Shown piece after piece: positions 9,208 to 18,044 of a stretch of 64,000 bases of DNA. The stretch's first letter is position 1; each line of letters begins with the position of its first letter. Source of the stretch: Octadecabacter ascidiaceicola (GTDB lineage Bacteria; Pseudomonadota; Alphaproteobacteria; Rhodobacterales; Rhodobacteraceae); contig NZ_FXYD01000001.1 in assembly GCF_900185015.1 (NCBI RefSeq), positions 806,001 through 870,000 on the forward strand. Reading direction: 5' to 3'. A model generated the notes under the pieces. That model ran no database searches, was not told the DNA's origin, and was given only the letters and a program-made list of their open reading frames with translations. The translations under genes and the position numbers were made by a program.

Positions 9208-10119
9208 CTACTTCTCCCAATGCGGCACCCAATCGCCATCAAGACGCAGTGAGACGCCGGCGGCATCTTCTTCGAGTTTGACCACATGCAGCTCGCCTTT
9301 GTCGCCGCCATATGTCTCTCGGGCTTTCTCAAATTGGGCGCAAACCAATCGGGTAGCCGGGGCCGGTGTCCCTGCATCATCACAGGCCTCGACTATAAGC
9401 CCCAGATCCTTTTGGCACAGGTCTAGCGTGAAGGACGGATCGTAATGCCCGGCAAAGACCGAAGGGGCGTCGTGGTGCATGCACCAGCTTTCACTGGCCC
9501 CGATCTTTAGGGCCTCCCATGCGCGGGACAGTTCAACGCCGGATTTCACGGCCATGACCAGTGCTTCGCCCATCGCCGTGGCGTGAATGGCCCAAAGTTG
9601 GTTGCTGGCCAGTTTGGTAATTGATCCGCTGCCACTTTCGCCCATGTAATGCATCGGTCCCATCAGTTCCATCACGGGGCGGATGCGCGCGATGGTCTCT
9701 TCGTCGCCACCCGCAAATTGAGGCATGTTACCGGTGCGGGCCCCATCAACGGCCCCAGAAACCGGCGCATCGACGGCTTGGACGCCTTTTGCGGCAAGTT
9801 CACCGCCAAGTTCGCGCGCGAGGTTGGGTTGATTGGTGGTCATATCGACCCAAACCTGCCCAGCCCCCATCGCTGAGAGAAGACCGTTTTCACCGCGCAC
9901 CACCTGTTCGATCTGCTTAGGGCCAAAAACCATCGTGAAGACGATGTCGGCATCCTTGGCGGCATCCGCTGGCGTGCCCGCCCAAACCGCCCCAAGTTCA
10001 AGGTGTCGCAACGCGCGTGCGGGGTCCAAATCACATACGGCCAACTGATGCCCGCTCTTGATCAAATTCAGGGCCGCCGCCCCACCCATCGTGCCAAGCC
10101 CGATAAAGCCAATTCGCAT
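9208..10119 (-). CDS. 3-hydroxyisobutyrate dehydrogenase-family NAD(P)-dependent oxidoreductase
   Basis: A 303-residue beta-hydroxyacid dehydrogenase. It begins with the Rossmann motif GFIGLGTMGG, has the family DAPVSGAVDGARTG segment near residue 115, and the catalytic lysine region ITKLASNQL near 165. Family members oxidise 3-hydroxyisobutyrate, tartronate semialdehyde or related hydroxyacids, or reduce short semialdehydes; the exact substrate is unknown. The start at 10119 follows an AGGAGA ribosome site and gives the normal family length. It is the last gene of a leftward operon behind the hydrolase and 2OG oxygenase genes. Confidence 0.88.
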   Translation of the reverse strand: MRIGFIGLGTMGGAAALNLIKSGHQLAVCDLDPARALRHLELGAVWAGTPADAAKDADIVFTMVFGPKQIEQVVRGENGLLSAMGAGQVWVDMTTNQPNLARELGGELAAKGVQAVDAPVSGAVDGARTGNMPQFAGGDEETIARIRPVMELMGPMHYMGESGSGSITKLASNQLWAIHATAMGEALVMAVKSGVELSRAWEALKIGASESWCMHHDAPSVFAGHYDPSFTLDLCQKDLGLIVEACDDAGTPAPATRLVCAQFEKARETYGGDKGELHVVKLEEDAAGVSLRLDGDWVPHWEK

Positions 10120-10164
10120 GGTTCGTCTCCTGAAATTTGGCAAACGGCTGCCGATGTGTGTTGA

Positions 10165-10716
10165 TTAGACAGCAGAGAGGATCTCTTCAGTCGATTGAAC
10201 CGCGCCAAATTCGCCATGAAGATTTGCGAGCGTCACCGAGTGGATTTGCTCGGCAGAATGGGCAACCCCGTCGGGGCCGGTCGCGCCATAGGCCCACACA
10301 GCATCGGAGGCATAGATCATATCAAACCCGAGACTGCTGGCAGATCGTGCCGCGGATTCAGCGCAATGATTGGCCGTTGCGCCACAAATGACCACGCGTT
10401 CAATGCCCGCATCCCGAAAATCTGATTGCAGCGTGGTACCGCCAAACGCGCTTGAGACATGTTTGATGATCACTTGTTCGCCGCCCTTAGGGGCTGCAAA
10501 TGGCTGAACAGCAGCGCCTGGTGCGTCTGGATGAAACGGGTCGTCCGCATCTGTGCCGTGGTGGTGGACATGGACGATCTTGTCGCCGGACGCGCGGAAC
10601 TGTGACAGCAACCGCGCAATGTTTTCGGAGGCTTGCGGGCAGGATCGCGCGGCACCGGCAGCGTCTTCATGGGCAAGCGCCATTTGCACATCAATAACGA
10701 GGAGAGCAGTTTTCAT
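10165..10716 (-). CDS. Isochorismatase-family cysteine hydrolase
   Basis: A 183-residue hydrolase with the three catalytic positions of the family: the aspartate in LLVIDVQ near residue 9, the lysine in VIIKHVSSAF, and the cysteine in CGATANHCAESAAR. The family includes isochorismatases, nicotinamidases and N-carbamoyl amide hydrolases. In a catabolic cluster without siderophore genes, an amide or carbamoyl hydrolase is the likelier role. An AAAGGA ribosome site precedes the start, and the gene lies 14 bp after the 2OG oxygenase. Confidence 0.87.
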   Translation of the reverse strand: MKTALLVIDVQMALAHEDAAGAARSCPQASENIARLLSQFRASGDKIVHVHHHGTDADDPFHPDAPGAAVQPFAAPKGGEQVIIKHVSSAFGGTTLQSDFRDAGIERVVICGATANHCAESAARSASSLGFDMIYASDAVWAYGATGPDGVAHSAEQIHSVTLANLHGEFGAVQSTEEILSAV

Positions 10717-10730
10717 CGAGATTTGTCCTT

Positions 10731-11597
10731 TTATGCCTGCGCCAACGCAGCTTTGCGGTCTGCCAGAATTTTTTCGACACGTTTGCCATAGATGCGCACG
10801 TTGATGTCGTCACTGATGACACGGCCCATCTGTTCATCATAGGTCATAATCGCCGTAATTCTGGGATGTGTGCCAAAGACTTCGGTGACGCCATGTAGGG
10901 AATACCCGCCACGGAACAAGGTGAATGTCCCTGCGCCCCGATCGAACTTTTGTGCGTGCGACATGTCCCCCGCCAGCAGGCGATCCACGGCGTCGCGGTC
11001 TTCGCTCTCGTCGGTGCGGGAATTGGGCAGGAAGGCGAAGTCGCCGCCGCTTTCAGCCGCTTTCAAGAGCAGCGTAACGGTGCATTCCGTCGTATCATAA
11101 TGCCATGCGTGCCAACTCCCGGGGTGAAGCGCCACAACGTTCAAGGCCTGAAACTCATCCGCGCAACGATAAAGCACGGACTTCTTTTGCACGCGCCGCA
11201 CAAAATCCGTCAGGAGATCAGACCTATAAAGCTGCTGGATGAGCGTCTCTGCGGGCAATTGGTCATCGGCCAACTGGGTTGCGACATGAGTATATTCGCG
11301 ACGTCGAGGATCATCTTCGGGCAGAGAAGGATCAATCGCCCCTTGATAGATGTTTCGCTTGATGGTCAGAACCTCCGCACTCGGCAGCAGGTTGCTGGCT
11401 TCATCTTCAAGGGCAGTAAGTGCATCCGGGCGGATGAAACCATCAAGGTTGCACCAGCCGTGGGTATCCATATGATCCTGACATTCCTTCAGAAACGCAG
11501 CCCCCGCACCTGAGTCCAGATCAGCAATTGGATAGCGTGCAAGATCGACAAGGTTCAGGGCCATGTCTGTTTCAGCTCCAAGATCGGCCTTTGACAT
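10731..11597 (-). CDS. 2OG-Fe(II) oxygenase-like protein
   Basis: A 288-residue protein with the iron facial triad typical of 2-oxoglutarate-dependent oxygenases: HYD in AWHYDTTECTVTLLL (near residue 170), a distal histidine in GGYSLHGVTE, and HPRITAI supplying the 2OG-binding arginine. It looks closest to the group often annotated as ArpA- or HalD-like; the substrate is not evident, though amino acids or other small metabolites are usual. The start at 11597 follows TTTTAGGAGAG. It is the first gene of the leftward operon and is divergent from a LysR regulator 123 bp away. Confidence 0.75.
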   Translation of the reverse strand: MSKADLGAETDMALNLVDLARYPIADLDSGAGAAFLKECQDHMDTHGWCNLDGFIRPDALTALEDEASNLLPSAEVLTIKRNIYQGAIDPSLPEDDPRRREYTHVATQLADDQLPAETLIQQLYRSDLLTDFVRRVQKKSVLYRCADEFQALNVVALHPGSWHAWHYDTTECTVTLLLKAAESGGDFAFLPNSRTDESEDRDAVDRLLAGDMSHAQKFDRGAGTFTLFRGGYSLHGVTEVFGTHPRITAIMTYDEQMGRVISDDINVRIYGKRVEKILADRKAALAQA

Positions 11598-11618
11598 AGT
11601 GCTCTCCTAAAAAAAATC

Positions 11619-11638
11619 GGTGGGTGCTCGGGTGGGTG
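11619..11638. repeat. Short direct repeat GGTGGGTG in the divergent promoter region
   Basis: GGTGGGTG occurs at 11619-11626 and 11631-11638, 12 bp apart, between the 2OG oxygenase and lysR genes. It may be part of the promoter region or a chance low-complexity repeat. Confidence 0.3.
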
Positions 11639-11697
11639 TTTTCCATTGGTAGACTTGAAAATTCCAGAAGATAAACGAAACTATTTCCCTCGATGAA

Positions 11698-11712
11698 CAT
11701 AAATAACTTATG
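11698..11712. promoter_or_regulatory. Palindrome CATAA-N5-TTATG before lysR
   Basis: An imperfect dyad with arms CATAA and TTATG lies 8 bp before the lysR start, inside the divergent promoter region. LysR regulators often repress themselves through AT-rich dyads at their own start, so this is a candidate autoregulatory site. Confidence 0.35.
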
Positions 11713-11720
11713 CTAATCGG

Positions 11721-12590
11721 ATGAAGCAGAACCTCAATCTGAATTGGCTGAGAACTTTCGACGCCGCCGCGCGCCATCTAAGTTTCACAGCCGCAAGCCA
11801 CGATTTGGGCCTGACCCAAACTGCCGTTAGCCAACACATCAAGGCGTTAGAGACCAAGTTGGGACAAAACTTGTTCATTCGGCGTGCCAGAAGCCTGCAG
11901 CTGACAGAGATCGGACAAGCCTATTTGATCTCGGTTCGCGATGCACTTGAACATATTGACTTCTCGACCAGCGGGCTCTTTGGGCCGGAGCTGCGAACCA
12001 CGATCGTCGTGCGGGCCTCTGCGGCAATGATCATCTGGTTGTCAGCGAGGGTGTCTGACTTTCAGGACAAATACCCAAACACTGGGATCAAACTGGTGAC
12101 GTCGCTTTGGCAAAACGAGATGGAAAAACACCCCGTAGATGTCGAGATTGTGCTAGCTGCACAAAACCAATCCGACCACCGTATGGTGAAGCTCTCGGAA
12201 GAAAGAATCGTTCCCGTTTGCGGCGCGCGCACTTCAGCAAACATCCTTACGCCTGTGGATTTGATGCAGTGCGAAAAGGTCCATGTTCTGGGTTTTGATG
12301 ACCATTGGGCCCGCTATCTCTCGGCCAATGGTCTGCCAACGGGCGTCGTTTCCCCGCGTATCGTTGTTGATACCTCTGTCGCAGCCTGTGAACTGGCCGC
12401 CGCCGAAAACGGGTGCGCCATTATGTTCGAAAGGTTTGCACAACAAGCGATCGAGGCAGGAAGACCAATCAGGATTGTCGGGGAGCCTGTCTCAAACGGT
12501 CAGTCTCACTACGTCATCCAGCGGAACTCAGCCTCATCTGAGAAACGCGCCTCAGCGGAATTTTGTGAATGGCTGACAACATGCTTTTAA
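11721..12590 (+). CDS. LysR family transcriptional regulator, GcvA-like
   Basis: A 289-residue regulator. Residues ~5-65 form the winged helix-turn-helix (LRTFDAAARHLSFTAASHDL then LTQTAVSQHIKALE); the rest is a two-lobed effector domain. The N-terminal LNWLRTFDAAARHLSFTAA pattern is that of the GcvA-like branch. It is divergent from the leftward 2OG oxygenase, hydrolase and dehydrogenase operon and is the likely activator of that operon in response to a substrate or intermediate. Confidence 0.92.
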   Translation: MKQNLNLNWLRTFDAAARHLSFTAASHDLGLTQTAVSQHIKALETKLGQNLFIRRARSLQLTEIGQAYLISVRDALEHIDFSTSGLFGPELRTTIVVRASAAMIIWLSARVSDFQDKYPNTGIKLVTSLWQNEMEKHPVDVEIVLAAQNQSDHRMVKLSEERIVPVCGARTSANILTPVDLMQCEKVHVLGFDDHWARYLSANGLPTGVVSPRIVVDTSVAACELAAAENGCAIMFERFAQQAIEAGRPIRIVGEPVSNGQSHYVIQRNSASSEKRASAEFCEWLTTCF

Positions 12591-12880
12591 GGAGTTCGGC
12601 GCATTCTCGGGTTTTTTATGAGGCCAGTCTGGAAAATCACGCGGTAGCCAGCAGGCAGCCATTCGTTGACCTTGGAGATTTAGCGCTGAGCGGACGTCCA
12701 AGGCGGTGCTGCATCTCGCCTCTACTGAAGAAATGCCGGCACCACTCACGGCCCTAAGCCGACATTCATCCTCGACTTCAGCGCTGCCGTGCTGCAATCG
12801 CGGGGCCAGGAAGCAGAATCGCCGCAGATTTCACTGGCACCTACCTTTGCTAAGCCTGGCCGCCCCCAGAGATACAGAGT

Positions 12881-14362
12881 TCACTTTGCAAGGCGTGTAC
12901 GCAGGACGGGGACGATGATCAAAGCCGCAGCGATCAACAATAGTCCAAGCGTCATAGGCCGCTCCAAGACGAAGGACACTCCACCATAGAGCTGCATGGA
13001 CCGCGAGAAGTTGTCCTCCATCATGCCGCCAAGGATGAACCCAATCAGAAGTGGCGGCAGTGGATAATTGGCGAATTTCAGTGCAATGCCGCAAATACCG
13101 AACCCGACAAGCATAAGCAGTTCTGTCGCGTTGTTCTGACCGATGTAGGCGCCCATTAGGGTGAAGAACAAGATGAACGGGATCAGGAAATTGCGCGGAA
13201 TGGCCAGCAGTTTGGCGATGTAGGGGATCAAAGGCAGGTTGAGGACCAACAGCACCAGATTGCCGATGAACATCGACATAATGACTGCCCAGAAAATCTG
13301 TGGTTCGTCGATCATCAGGCGCGGTCCGGGTGTGACGTTCAAAGCGATCAGCGCACCCAGCAGAATGGCAGTTGTACCTGATCCGGGAATGCCAAGCGTC
13401 AAGAGGGGTACAAAAGACCCAGTGCAGGCCGCGTTATTGGCGGTTTCCGGTGCGGCAAGTCCTTTGATCGACCCTTTGCCAAACTCTTCTTGCTCATGTT
13501 TCGGTGCGATGTTGCGCTCGACGGCATAGCCAAGGAACGAGGCGATTGTTGCACCTGCCCCCGGCAGAACGCCGATGAAGAACCCTTGAACGGATTGACG
13601 ACCAATCACGGGCGCAATTGCGCGGGCTTCGGCACGGGTGATGCGCAGGTCTTTGATTTCGCCGCCGTCATCCCCGAGGTTCTTTGGTTTCAACACAAGA
13701 AAAATCGCTTCGGGCAAGGCAAACATGGCCATGGCCAGCGTAATGAAACCGAAACCCGATTGCAGATCCATGATCCCAGCGGTGAAACGGGGCATGTTGA
13801 ACAGCGCGCCTTCCCCGACGGTCGCCATGATCAGACCGAGGATCGTCATCAGGAGTGCTTTGGTCACCTGGCCGGGGCCCGCAAAAGCCGCAATGGCCGA
13901 CAAGCCCACAACCATGAGCGCGAAGTACTCTGGCGAGTGGAAGAGCAGTGCAACGGTCGACAGCATGGGTGCGAAGATCATCAACAGGATCGCGCCAATT
14001 GTGCCGCCCGCAAAGCTGGCGATGGCGGCAATGGTCAGCGCCTTACCTGCTTTGCCTTGCTGCGCCATCGGGTAGCCATCAAAGGACGAAGCCACTGTGC
14101 CTGCGACGCCGGGCGCATTGAGCAGGATGGAAGACGTCGAGCCGCCAAAAATCGCCCCGTAGTAAACGCCCGCCAGAAGGATCAGCGCGGCGGATGGATC
14201 GCCCATCGTGATCGCCACGGGGATCATGATAGCGATGATCGACATGGGCCCGAGGCCGGGCAACATGCCAATGAATGTACCGATTAGGCACCCACCAATG
14301 ACGACCAACAGGTTTTGTAAGGACAGGGCCGTTTGCAGGCCAATCAGGATACCTTCAAGCAT
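12881..14362 (-). CDS. tctA: Tripartite tricarboxylate transporter, large permease subunit
   Basis: A 493-residue, roughly 12-helix membrane permease of the TctA family, which uses ion gradients to import tri- or dicarboxylates or other organic acids handed over by the periplasmic TctC. Family hallmarks are GGCLIGTFIGMLPGLGPMS near residue 25 and GVLPGAGATIASFLGYAVER in the second half, the two conserved GxxPGxG segments. The start at 14362 (MLEGILIG) is the usual N-terminus and lies one base after the tctB stop. A TTG-initiated frame starting further upstream would overlap tctB. Confidence 0.95.
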   Translation of the reverse strand: MLEGILIGLQTALSLQNLLVVIGGCLIGTFIGMLPGLGPMSIIAIMIPVAITMGDPSAALILLAGVYYGAIFGGSTSSILLNAPGVAGTVASSFDGYPMAQQGKAGKALTIAAIASFAGGTIGAILLMIFAPMLSTVALLFHSPEYFALMVVGLSAIAAFAGPGQVTKALLMTILGLIMATVGEGALFNMPRFTAGIMDLQSGFGFITLAMAMFALPEAIFLVLKPKNLGDDGGEIKDLRITRAEARAIAPVIGRQSVQGFFIGVLPGAGATIASFLGYAVERNIAPKHEQEEFGKGSIKGLAAPETANNAACTGSFVPLLTLGIPGSGTTAILLGALIALNVTPGPRLMIDEPQIFWAVIMSMFIGNLVLLVLNLPLIPYIAKLLAIPRNFLIPFILFFTLMGAYIGQNNATELLMLVGFGICGIALKFANYPLPPLLIGFILGGMMEDNFSRSMQLYGGVSFVLERPMTLGLLLIAAALIIVPVLRTRLAK

Positions 14363-14363
14363 G

Positions 14364-14846
14364 TCAAACTCCCATGAACATTGGCAGGGGGCGCAAGAAG
14401 ATGCCGAGCACTTCTTGAACCAGATACCAGACGGATCCGGTTGCAATCAGCGCAACGGGGATCATCACGTGCCATTTGCGTTCGCCCAAGATGAACGAAC
14501 CAATGATAAGGAATGCCGACGTCGAGAATAGAAACCCGAGTGGGCGCAAGCAAAGGGCGTAAACGACCATCAGGCTCAACAGCAAAAGCGCTTGTCCGAG
14601 GAAGTAATCAGTCAGACGGCGGTGATCGATTTCGCCGATCTTTTCTTCGCTCTTCTCAAGTCCAGTCAGGATGATGAACGAGGCGGCGATGCCCAAGACG
14701 GACAAAACTTTGGGGAAACTGCTCGGCCAGACAGGGTTTCGCCGCATGAACGGCGCAAGGCCGGCATCCATGGTGAACCATGCGGTGTATCCATAGACGA
14801 TACAGATGCCCAAAAGAATAAGTGCGATCCAGCGATCCAAAGCCAT
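14364..14846 (-). CDS. tctB: Tripartite tricarboxylate transporter, small permease subunit
   Basis: A 160-residue membrane protein with four predicted helices (about residues 5-27, 43-62, 85-115 and 122-148), the normal size and layout of TctB, which completes the permease with TctA. It sits between tctC and tctA and is spaced one base from tctA. Sequence conservation in TctB is low, so the call rests on topology and gene order as much as on motifs. Confidence 0.9.
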   Translation of the reverse strand: MALDRWIALILLGICIVYGYTAWFTMDAGLAPFMRRNPVWPSSFPKVLSVLGIAASFIILTGLEKSEEKIGEIDHRRLTDYFLGQALLLLSLMVVYALCLRPLGFLFSTSAFLIIGSFILGERKWHVMIPVALIATGSVWYLVQEVLGIFLRPLPMFMGV

Positions 14847-14880
14847 TCGAAACCCCTCCCCAAGAATTGTAGTTCGATAA

Positions 14881-14904
14881 GGCGGAGCGCCTGAACGCTC
14901 CGCC
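14881..14904. promoter_or_regulatory. Intercistronic hairpin between tctC and tctB
   Basis: A perfect 9-bp stem, GGCGGAGCG with CGCTCCGCC, and a 6-base loop lie in the 79-bp gap after tctC. There is no strong U run on the minus transcript. Such hairpins after a binding-protein gene usually protect the upstream message or lower readthrough, giving more TctC than permease. Confidence 0.6.
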
Positions 14905-14925
14905 TCTTTGACGTTTCGAGGGTTT

Positions 14926-15912
14926 CTAGAGGAAGCCCAATTTCGTCATCAGATCACCAATTACGGTTTCCTGCTCTTCAAGGAAGGTGCGGAACTCATC
15001 ACCTGAGTTGTGAATGTTGACCCAGCCGTTACGTGCGCGGACAGTTTCCCACTCTTCGGTTTCATACATCGCTGCGATAGCCGTTTGGTATTCCGCCAAC
15101 TTTTCGTCGGACATGCCCGGAGCGCCAAAGAAGCCACGCCAGTTTACGAAGAAGGTGTCGATGCCCTGCTCCATCATGGTCATGGCCTCTGGTGCCGCGT
15201 CAACGCGGTCCTCAGACGTCACACCGATGATCTTAACTTCGCCTTGGTTGGCCAGATCGACAGCTTCGGAGAAACCGGTCGACAGAGCCTTAATTTCGCC
15301 TGACAGCAAAGCTGCCATTGCGGTGCCACCAGCGTCGTATGGAATGTAGTTCACACCAAGCGCGTCACGACCGGATGCCTCCATAACCATGGCTGCAACA
15401 AGGTGATCCATACCGCCTGGAACAGAACCGCCACCGATGGGTGTGCCAGCCGGATCAGCGTCATAAACGGCAAGGAAATCTTCCATGCTGGAAATGTCGC
15501 TGCCTGCGGGAACAACAATCGCCGCGTAATCGCCAATTGTGCCGGCAACCAGAGTCAGATCGCGGAAGTTATGCGGGAACACACCTGTGAGCGAGCGGAT
15601 AACGATGGGCGTCGAGTTCACCATCAAGGTGCCTTCAAGGCTTTCTGCGTTTTCGATCATGTAACCGATCGCAACACCACCGCCGCCGCCAGACATGTTT
15701 TCGTAAGACGCCGTTCCGACAAGGCCGGATTCTGTCAGGGCTTCGCCTGTGCCGCGTGCTGTGCCGTCCCAGCCGCCGCCAGCGCCGCCTGGAATGATGA
15801 AATGGATCTCATCGAGCACCTGGTGCCCGTCTGCGAAGGCTGGTGTTCCAAGCCCGAGTGTTGCGACCGCAGTCGCGATCAGGGCACGGCGGCCCAATTT
15901 CAAAGTTGTCAT
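14926..15912 (-). CDS. tctC: Tripartite tricarboxylate transporter substrate-binding protein
   Basis: Periplasmic solute receptor of the TctC (Bug) family, 328 residues. A signal peptide is visible (MTTLKLGRRALIATAVATL, cleavage near AFADG). The mature part has the family features IIPGGAGGGWDGTARG near residue 45 and GGSVPGGMDHL in the middle. The start at 15912 follows a GGGAGAC ribosome site; a further-upstream start would add 55 unrelated residues. It is transcribed first in tctCBA and is divergent from tctDE. The ligand (citrate or another carboxylate) cannot be read from the sequence. Confidence 0.94.
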   Translation of the reverse strand: MTTLKLGRRALIATAVATLGLGTPAFADGHQVLDEIHFIIPGGAGGGWDGTARGTGEALTESGLVGTASYENMSGGGGGVAIGYMIENAESLEGTLMVNSTPIVIRSLTGVFPHNFRDLTLVAGTIGDYAAIVVPAGSDISSMEDFLAVYDADPAGTPIGGGSVPGGMDHLVAAMVMEASGRDALGVNYIPYDAGGTAMAALLSGEIKALSTGFSEAVDLANQGEVKIIGVTSEDRVDAAPEAMTMMEQGIDTFFVNWRGFFGAPGMSDEKLAEYQTAIAAMYETEEWETVRARNGWVNIHNSGDEFRTFLEEQETVIGDLMTKLGFL

Positions 15913-15973
15913 TTTAGTCTCCCATTTGGTAGCCGTTCTCCTCACGGCACCGTTTGAAAAGCTAAACACAGCA

Positions 15974-15995
15974 ACCTGACACAAACCTGTCATGC
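15974..15995. promoter_or_regulatory. 11-bp direct repeats ACCTGAC/ACCTGTC, candidate TctD site
   Basis: ACCTGAC at 15974-15980 and ACCTGTC at 15985-15991 are spaced 11 bp apart between the divergent tctC and tctD starts. Tandem half-sites one helical turn apart are how OmpR/PhoB-type response regulators bind, and TctD is of that type. The assignment is inferred from position and spacing. Confidence 0.4.
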
Positions 15996-16018
15996 ACCAA
16001 AAAGGTATAACGCCAGCG

Positions 16019-16687
16019 ATGAAGTTCCTTCTTGTAGAAGACAATTTAGAACTGGCTGATGCCGTGGCCTCACGCATCCGCTTGGATGGTCATACTGTTG
16101 ATCACGCTGCAAAAATTGCCGAAGCGGTCGCCTTTTCTGACACCGCTGACTATGATCTGATCTTGCTGGATATTATGTTGCCGGACGGCGATGGACGAAG
16201 CTTTCTAAAACAACATCGCGCCCGTAAAAACCTAACACCCGTGATTGTTTTGACCGCACGCAGTCAGGTGTCCGACAGAATCAGTTTGCTGGATTTGGGG
16301 GCGGATGATTATCTGACCAAACCGTTTGATCACGCCGAATTGCAGGCGCGTTGCCGCGCGGTTTTGCGCCGCAACGCAGGCTCTGCCCAATCGGTGCAGA
16401 CCATTGGGGACGTCGAATTCGATGCCGTCTCGGGTCTGCTTCACGTCCATGGCAAAGCGATCAACCTGCGCAACCGCGAACTGCGATTGTTAGAACTTCT
16501 AATCACCGCAAAGGGGCAGGTCTTCTCAAAGCAAAAACTCGTGGATCGGCTTTTCTCTTACGATGATGACGTGTCCGAAAACGCAATCGAAGTCTATATC
16601 GGACGCCTGCGCAAACATCTGGAAGGGTCTAGCGTGCGGATCGTGACTCTGCGCGGAATAGGTTACAGGCTAGAGCATGACACCTGA
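16019..16687 (+). CDS. tctD: OmpR-family response regulator
   Basis: A 222-residue response regulator. The receiver domain has the phospho-acceptor D51 in LILLDIMLPDGDG and the conserved lysine in YLTKPFDHAEL. The C-terminal winged helix (residues ~125-220) ends with SENAIEVYIGRLRKHLEGS and TLRGIGYRLE. The start at 16019 (MKFLLVEDN) is the family start; an earlier in-frame ATG would add nine residues. It overlaps the tctE start by 11 bp. It is expected to activate the divergent tctCBA operon when its ligand is present. Confidence 0.92.
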   Translation: MKFLLVEDNLELADAVASRIRLDGHTVDHAAKIAEAVAFSDTADYDLILLDIMLPDGDGRSFLKQHRARKNLTPVIVLTARSQVSDRISLLDLGADDYLTKPFDHAELQARCRAVLRRNAGSAQSVQTIGDVEFDAVSGLLHVHGKAINLRNRELRLLELLITAKGQVFSKQKLVDRLFSYDDDVSENAIEVYIGRLRKHLEGSSVRIVTLRGIGYRLEHDT

Positions 16688-18044
16688 GGTCAACGTCTCT
16701 GGCTCCTTGCGCAACCGGTTGGTGGTGATCCTGACCGGCGGGGCTGCGTTGTTGGCCATCATCTTATACGTCGTGGTTCGCATCTTGGCCGCACAGATTG
16801 CTCAGCAAGGGCAAGACAACATCCTGAACGCGTCGATGTCCTCCATATTGGACACAGCCGTTCTGCAGGATGGACGGGTGGCACTTGATTTCCCGTATTC
16901 GTCCTTGTCAATGCTCACCACCGGTGCGGATGACAGGGTTTACTATGCCATCTACGAAGACGAGACCCTTTTGTCTGGCTACGACTGGCTTGTGTCGCCA
17001 CGCGATCTGGCATCCGATGGCACCCATTTTGAAAGCACGACATTTGCCGACGACCCATTGCGTGTCGCGACGGGGTCGCGCACTTTGATTGGGCCCGATG
17101 GCCCCCGGAATGTGTTTGTGTCCATCGCGCAAACGCAGGACGCATTGTCCGACACATTGAACGCCAGCACACGAAATGTCGCGTTGCTTGGGTTGGGCTT
17201 CTTTGTAATGTCATCCGCTGTCGCGATCTGGGCAGCGTCCACGACCAGCGGTCAAATGCGCCGACTGGCAACATCCGTGACACGACGTGGCCCGCAGGAT
17301 CTAAGCCCCGTCGCCAAACCCGTTCCGACGGAGATGGCACCTTTGGTTGGGTCCTTGAATACGTTCATGTCACGGCTGGATCATACCTTAACCCAATCCG
17401 AAGACTTTATCGCCGAAGCCGCGCATCGCATTCGAACCCCACTGGCAACGGTTCGTTCTCATGCCGAAGCAACATTGCAGCGGGTAGAACGCACGGAAAA
17501 TCGCAAATCACTGCAGGCCATGGTGCGCGCGATAGATGAAAGCAGCCGCGCAGCGGGGCAGCTGCTAGACCACGCCATGGTGACGTTTCGCGCCGAAAAC
17601 CTGGAACGCTCCGAAGTTGACTTGGCTGACTTGCTGGATGAATTGGTCTTGCGCATGACACCCGTTGCGGAGATGAACGACATCACGCTCACCACTAAGT
17701 TAGATCGTCCGGCCATGCTGCTGGGGGATGCGATCTTGCTGCAAAATGCACTACGCAACCTGATCGACAACGCGCTGAAGTATGCGCCGGCAGAAACGGA
17801 CGTCATTGTGAAGGTAACAAATGCCCCGACCCTAACCGTGAGTGTTTCTGACGAGGGGCCGGGCTTTGCGGATGATGAAATCGAGACCCTCTCTGGGCGT
17901 TTTGTTCGCGGCAAAAACATGGGCAACAAGGTTGGGTCCGGCCTAGGGCTGACCATCGCTCAAGAGGTTGCCGCAGCCCATGGCGGGACCATGTCTTTGA
18001 CCAACAAACCGGAAGGCGGCGCATGCGTTACCCTATCGTTCTGA
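16677..18044 (+). CDS. tctE: Sensor histidine kinase
   Basis: A 455-residue membrane kinase. Helices at ~14-37 and 168-188 flank a periplasmic sensor domain of about 130 residues. The dimerisation domain carries the phosphorylated histidine H250 in AEAAHRIRTPLATVRSHAEA, and the ATPase domain has NLIDNALKYAP and the glycine boxes DEGPGFAD and GSGLGLTIA. It matches TctE/BctE-type kinases. The gene overlaps tctD by 11 bp and the following binding-protein gene by 22 bp, so all three are translated from one message. Confidence 0.93.
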   Translation: MTPEVNVSGSLRNRLVVILTGGAALLAIILYVVVRILAAQIAQQGQDNILNASMSSILDTAVLQDGRVALDFPYSSLSMLTTGADDRVYYAIYEDETLLSGYDWLVSPRDLASDGTHFESTTFADDPLRVATGSRTLIGPDGPRNVFVSIAQTQDALSDTLNASTRNVALLGLGFFVMSSAVAIWAASTTSGQMRRLATSVTRRGPQDLSPVAKPVPTEMAPLVGSLNTFMSRLDHTLTQSEDFIAEAAHRIRTPLATVRSHAEATLQRVERTENRKSLQAMVRAIDESSRAAGQLLDHAMVTFRAENLERSEVDLADLLDELVLRMTPVAEMNDITLTTKLDRPAMLLGDAILLQNALRNLIDNALKYAPAETDVIVKVTNAPTLTVSVSDEGPGFADDEIETLSGRFVRGKNMGNKVGSGLGLTIAQEVAAAHGGTMSLTNKPEGGACVTLSF

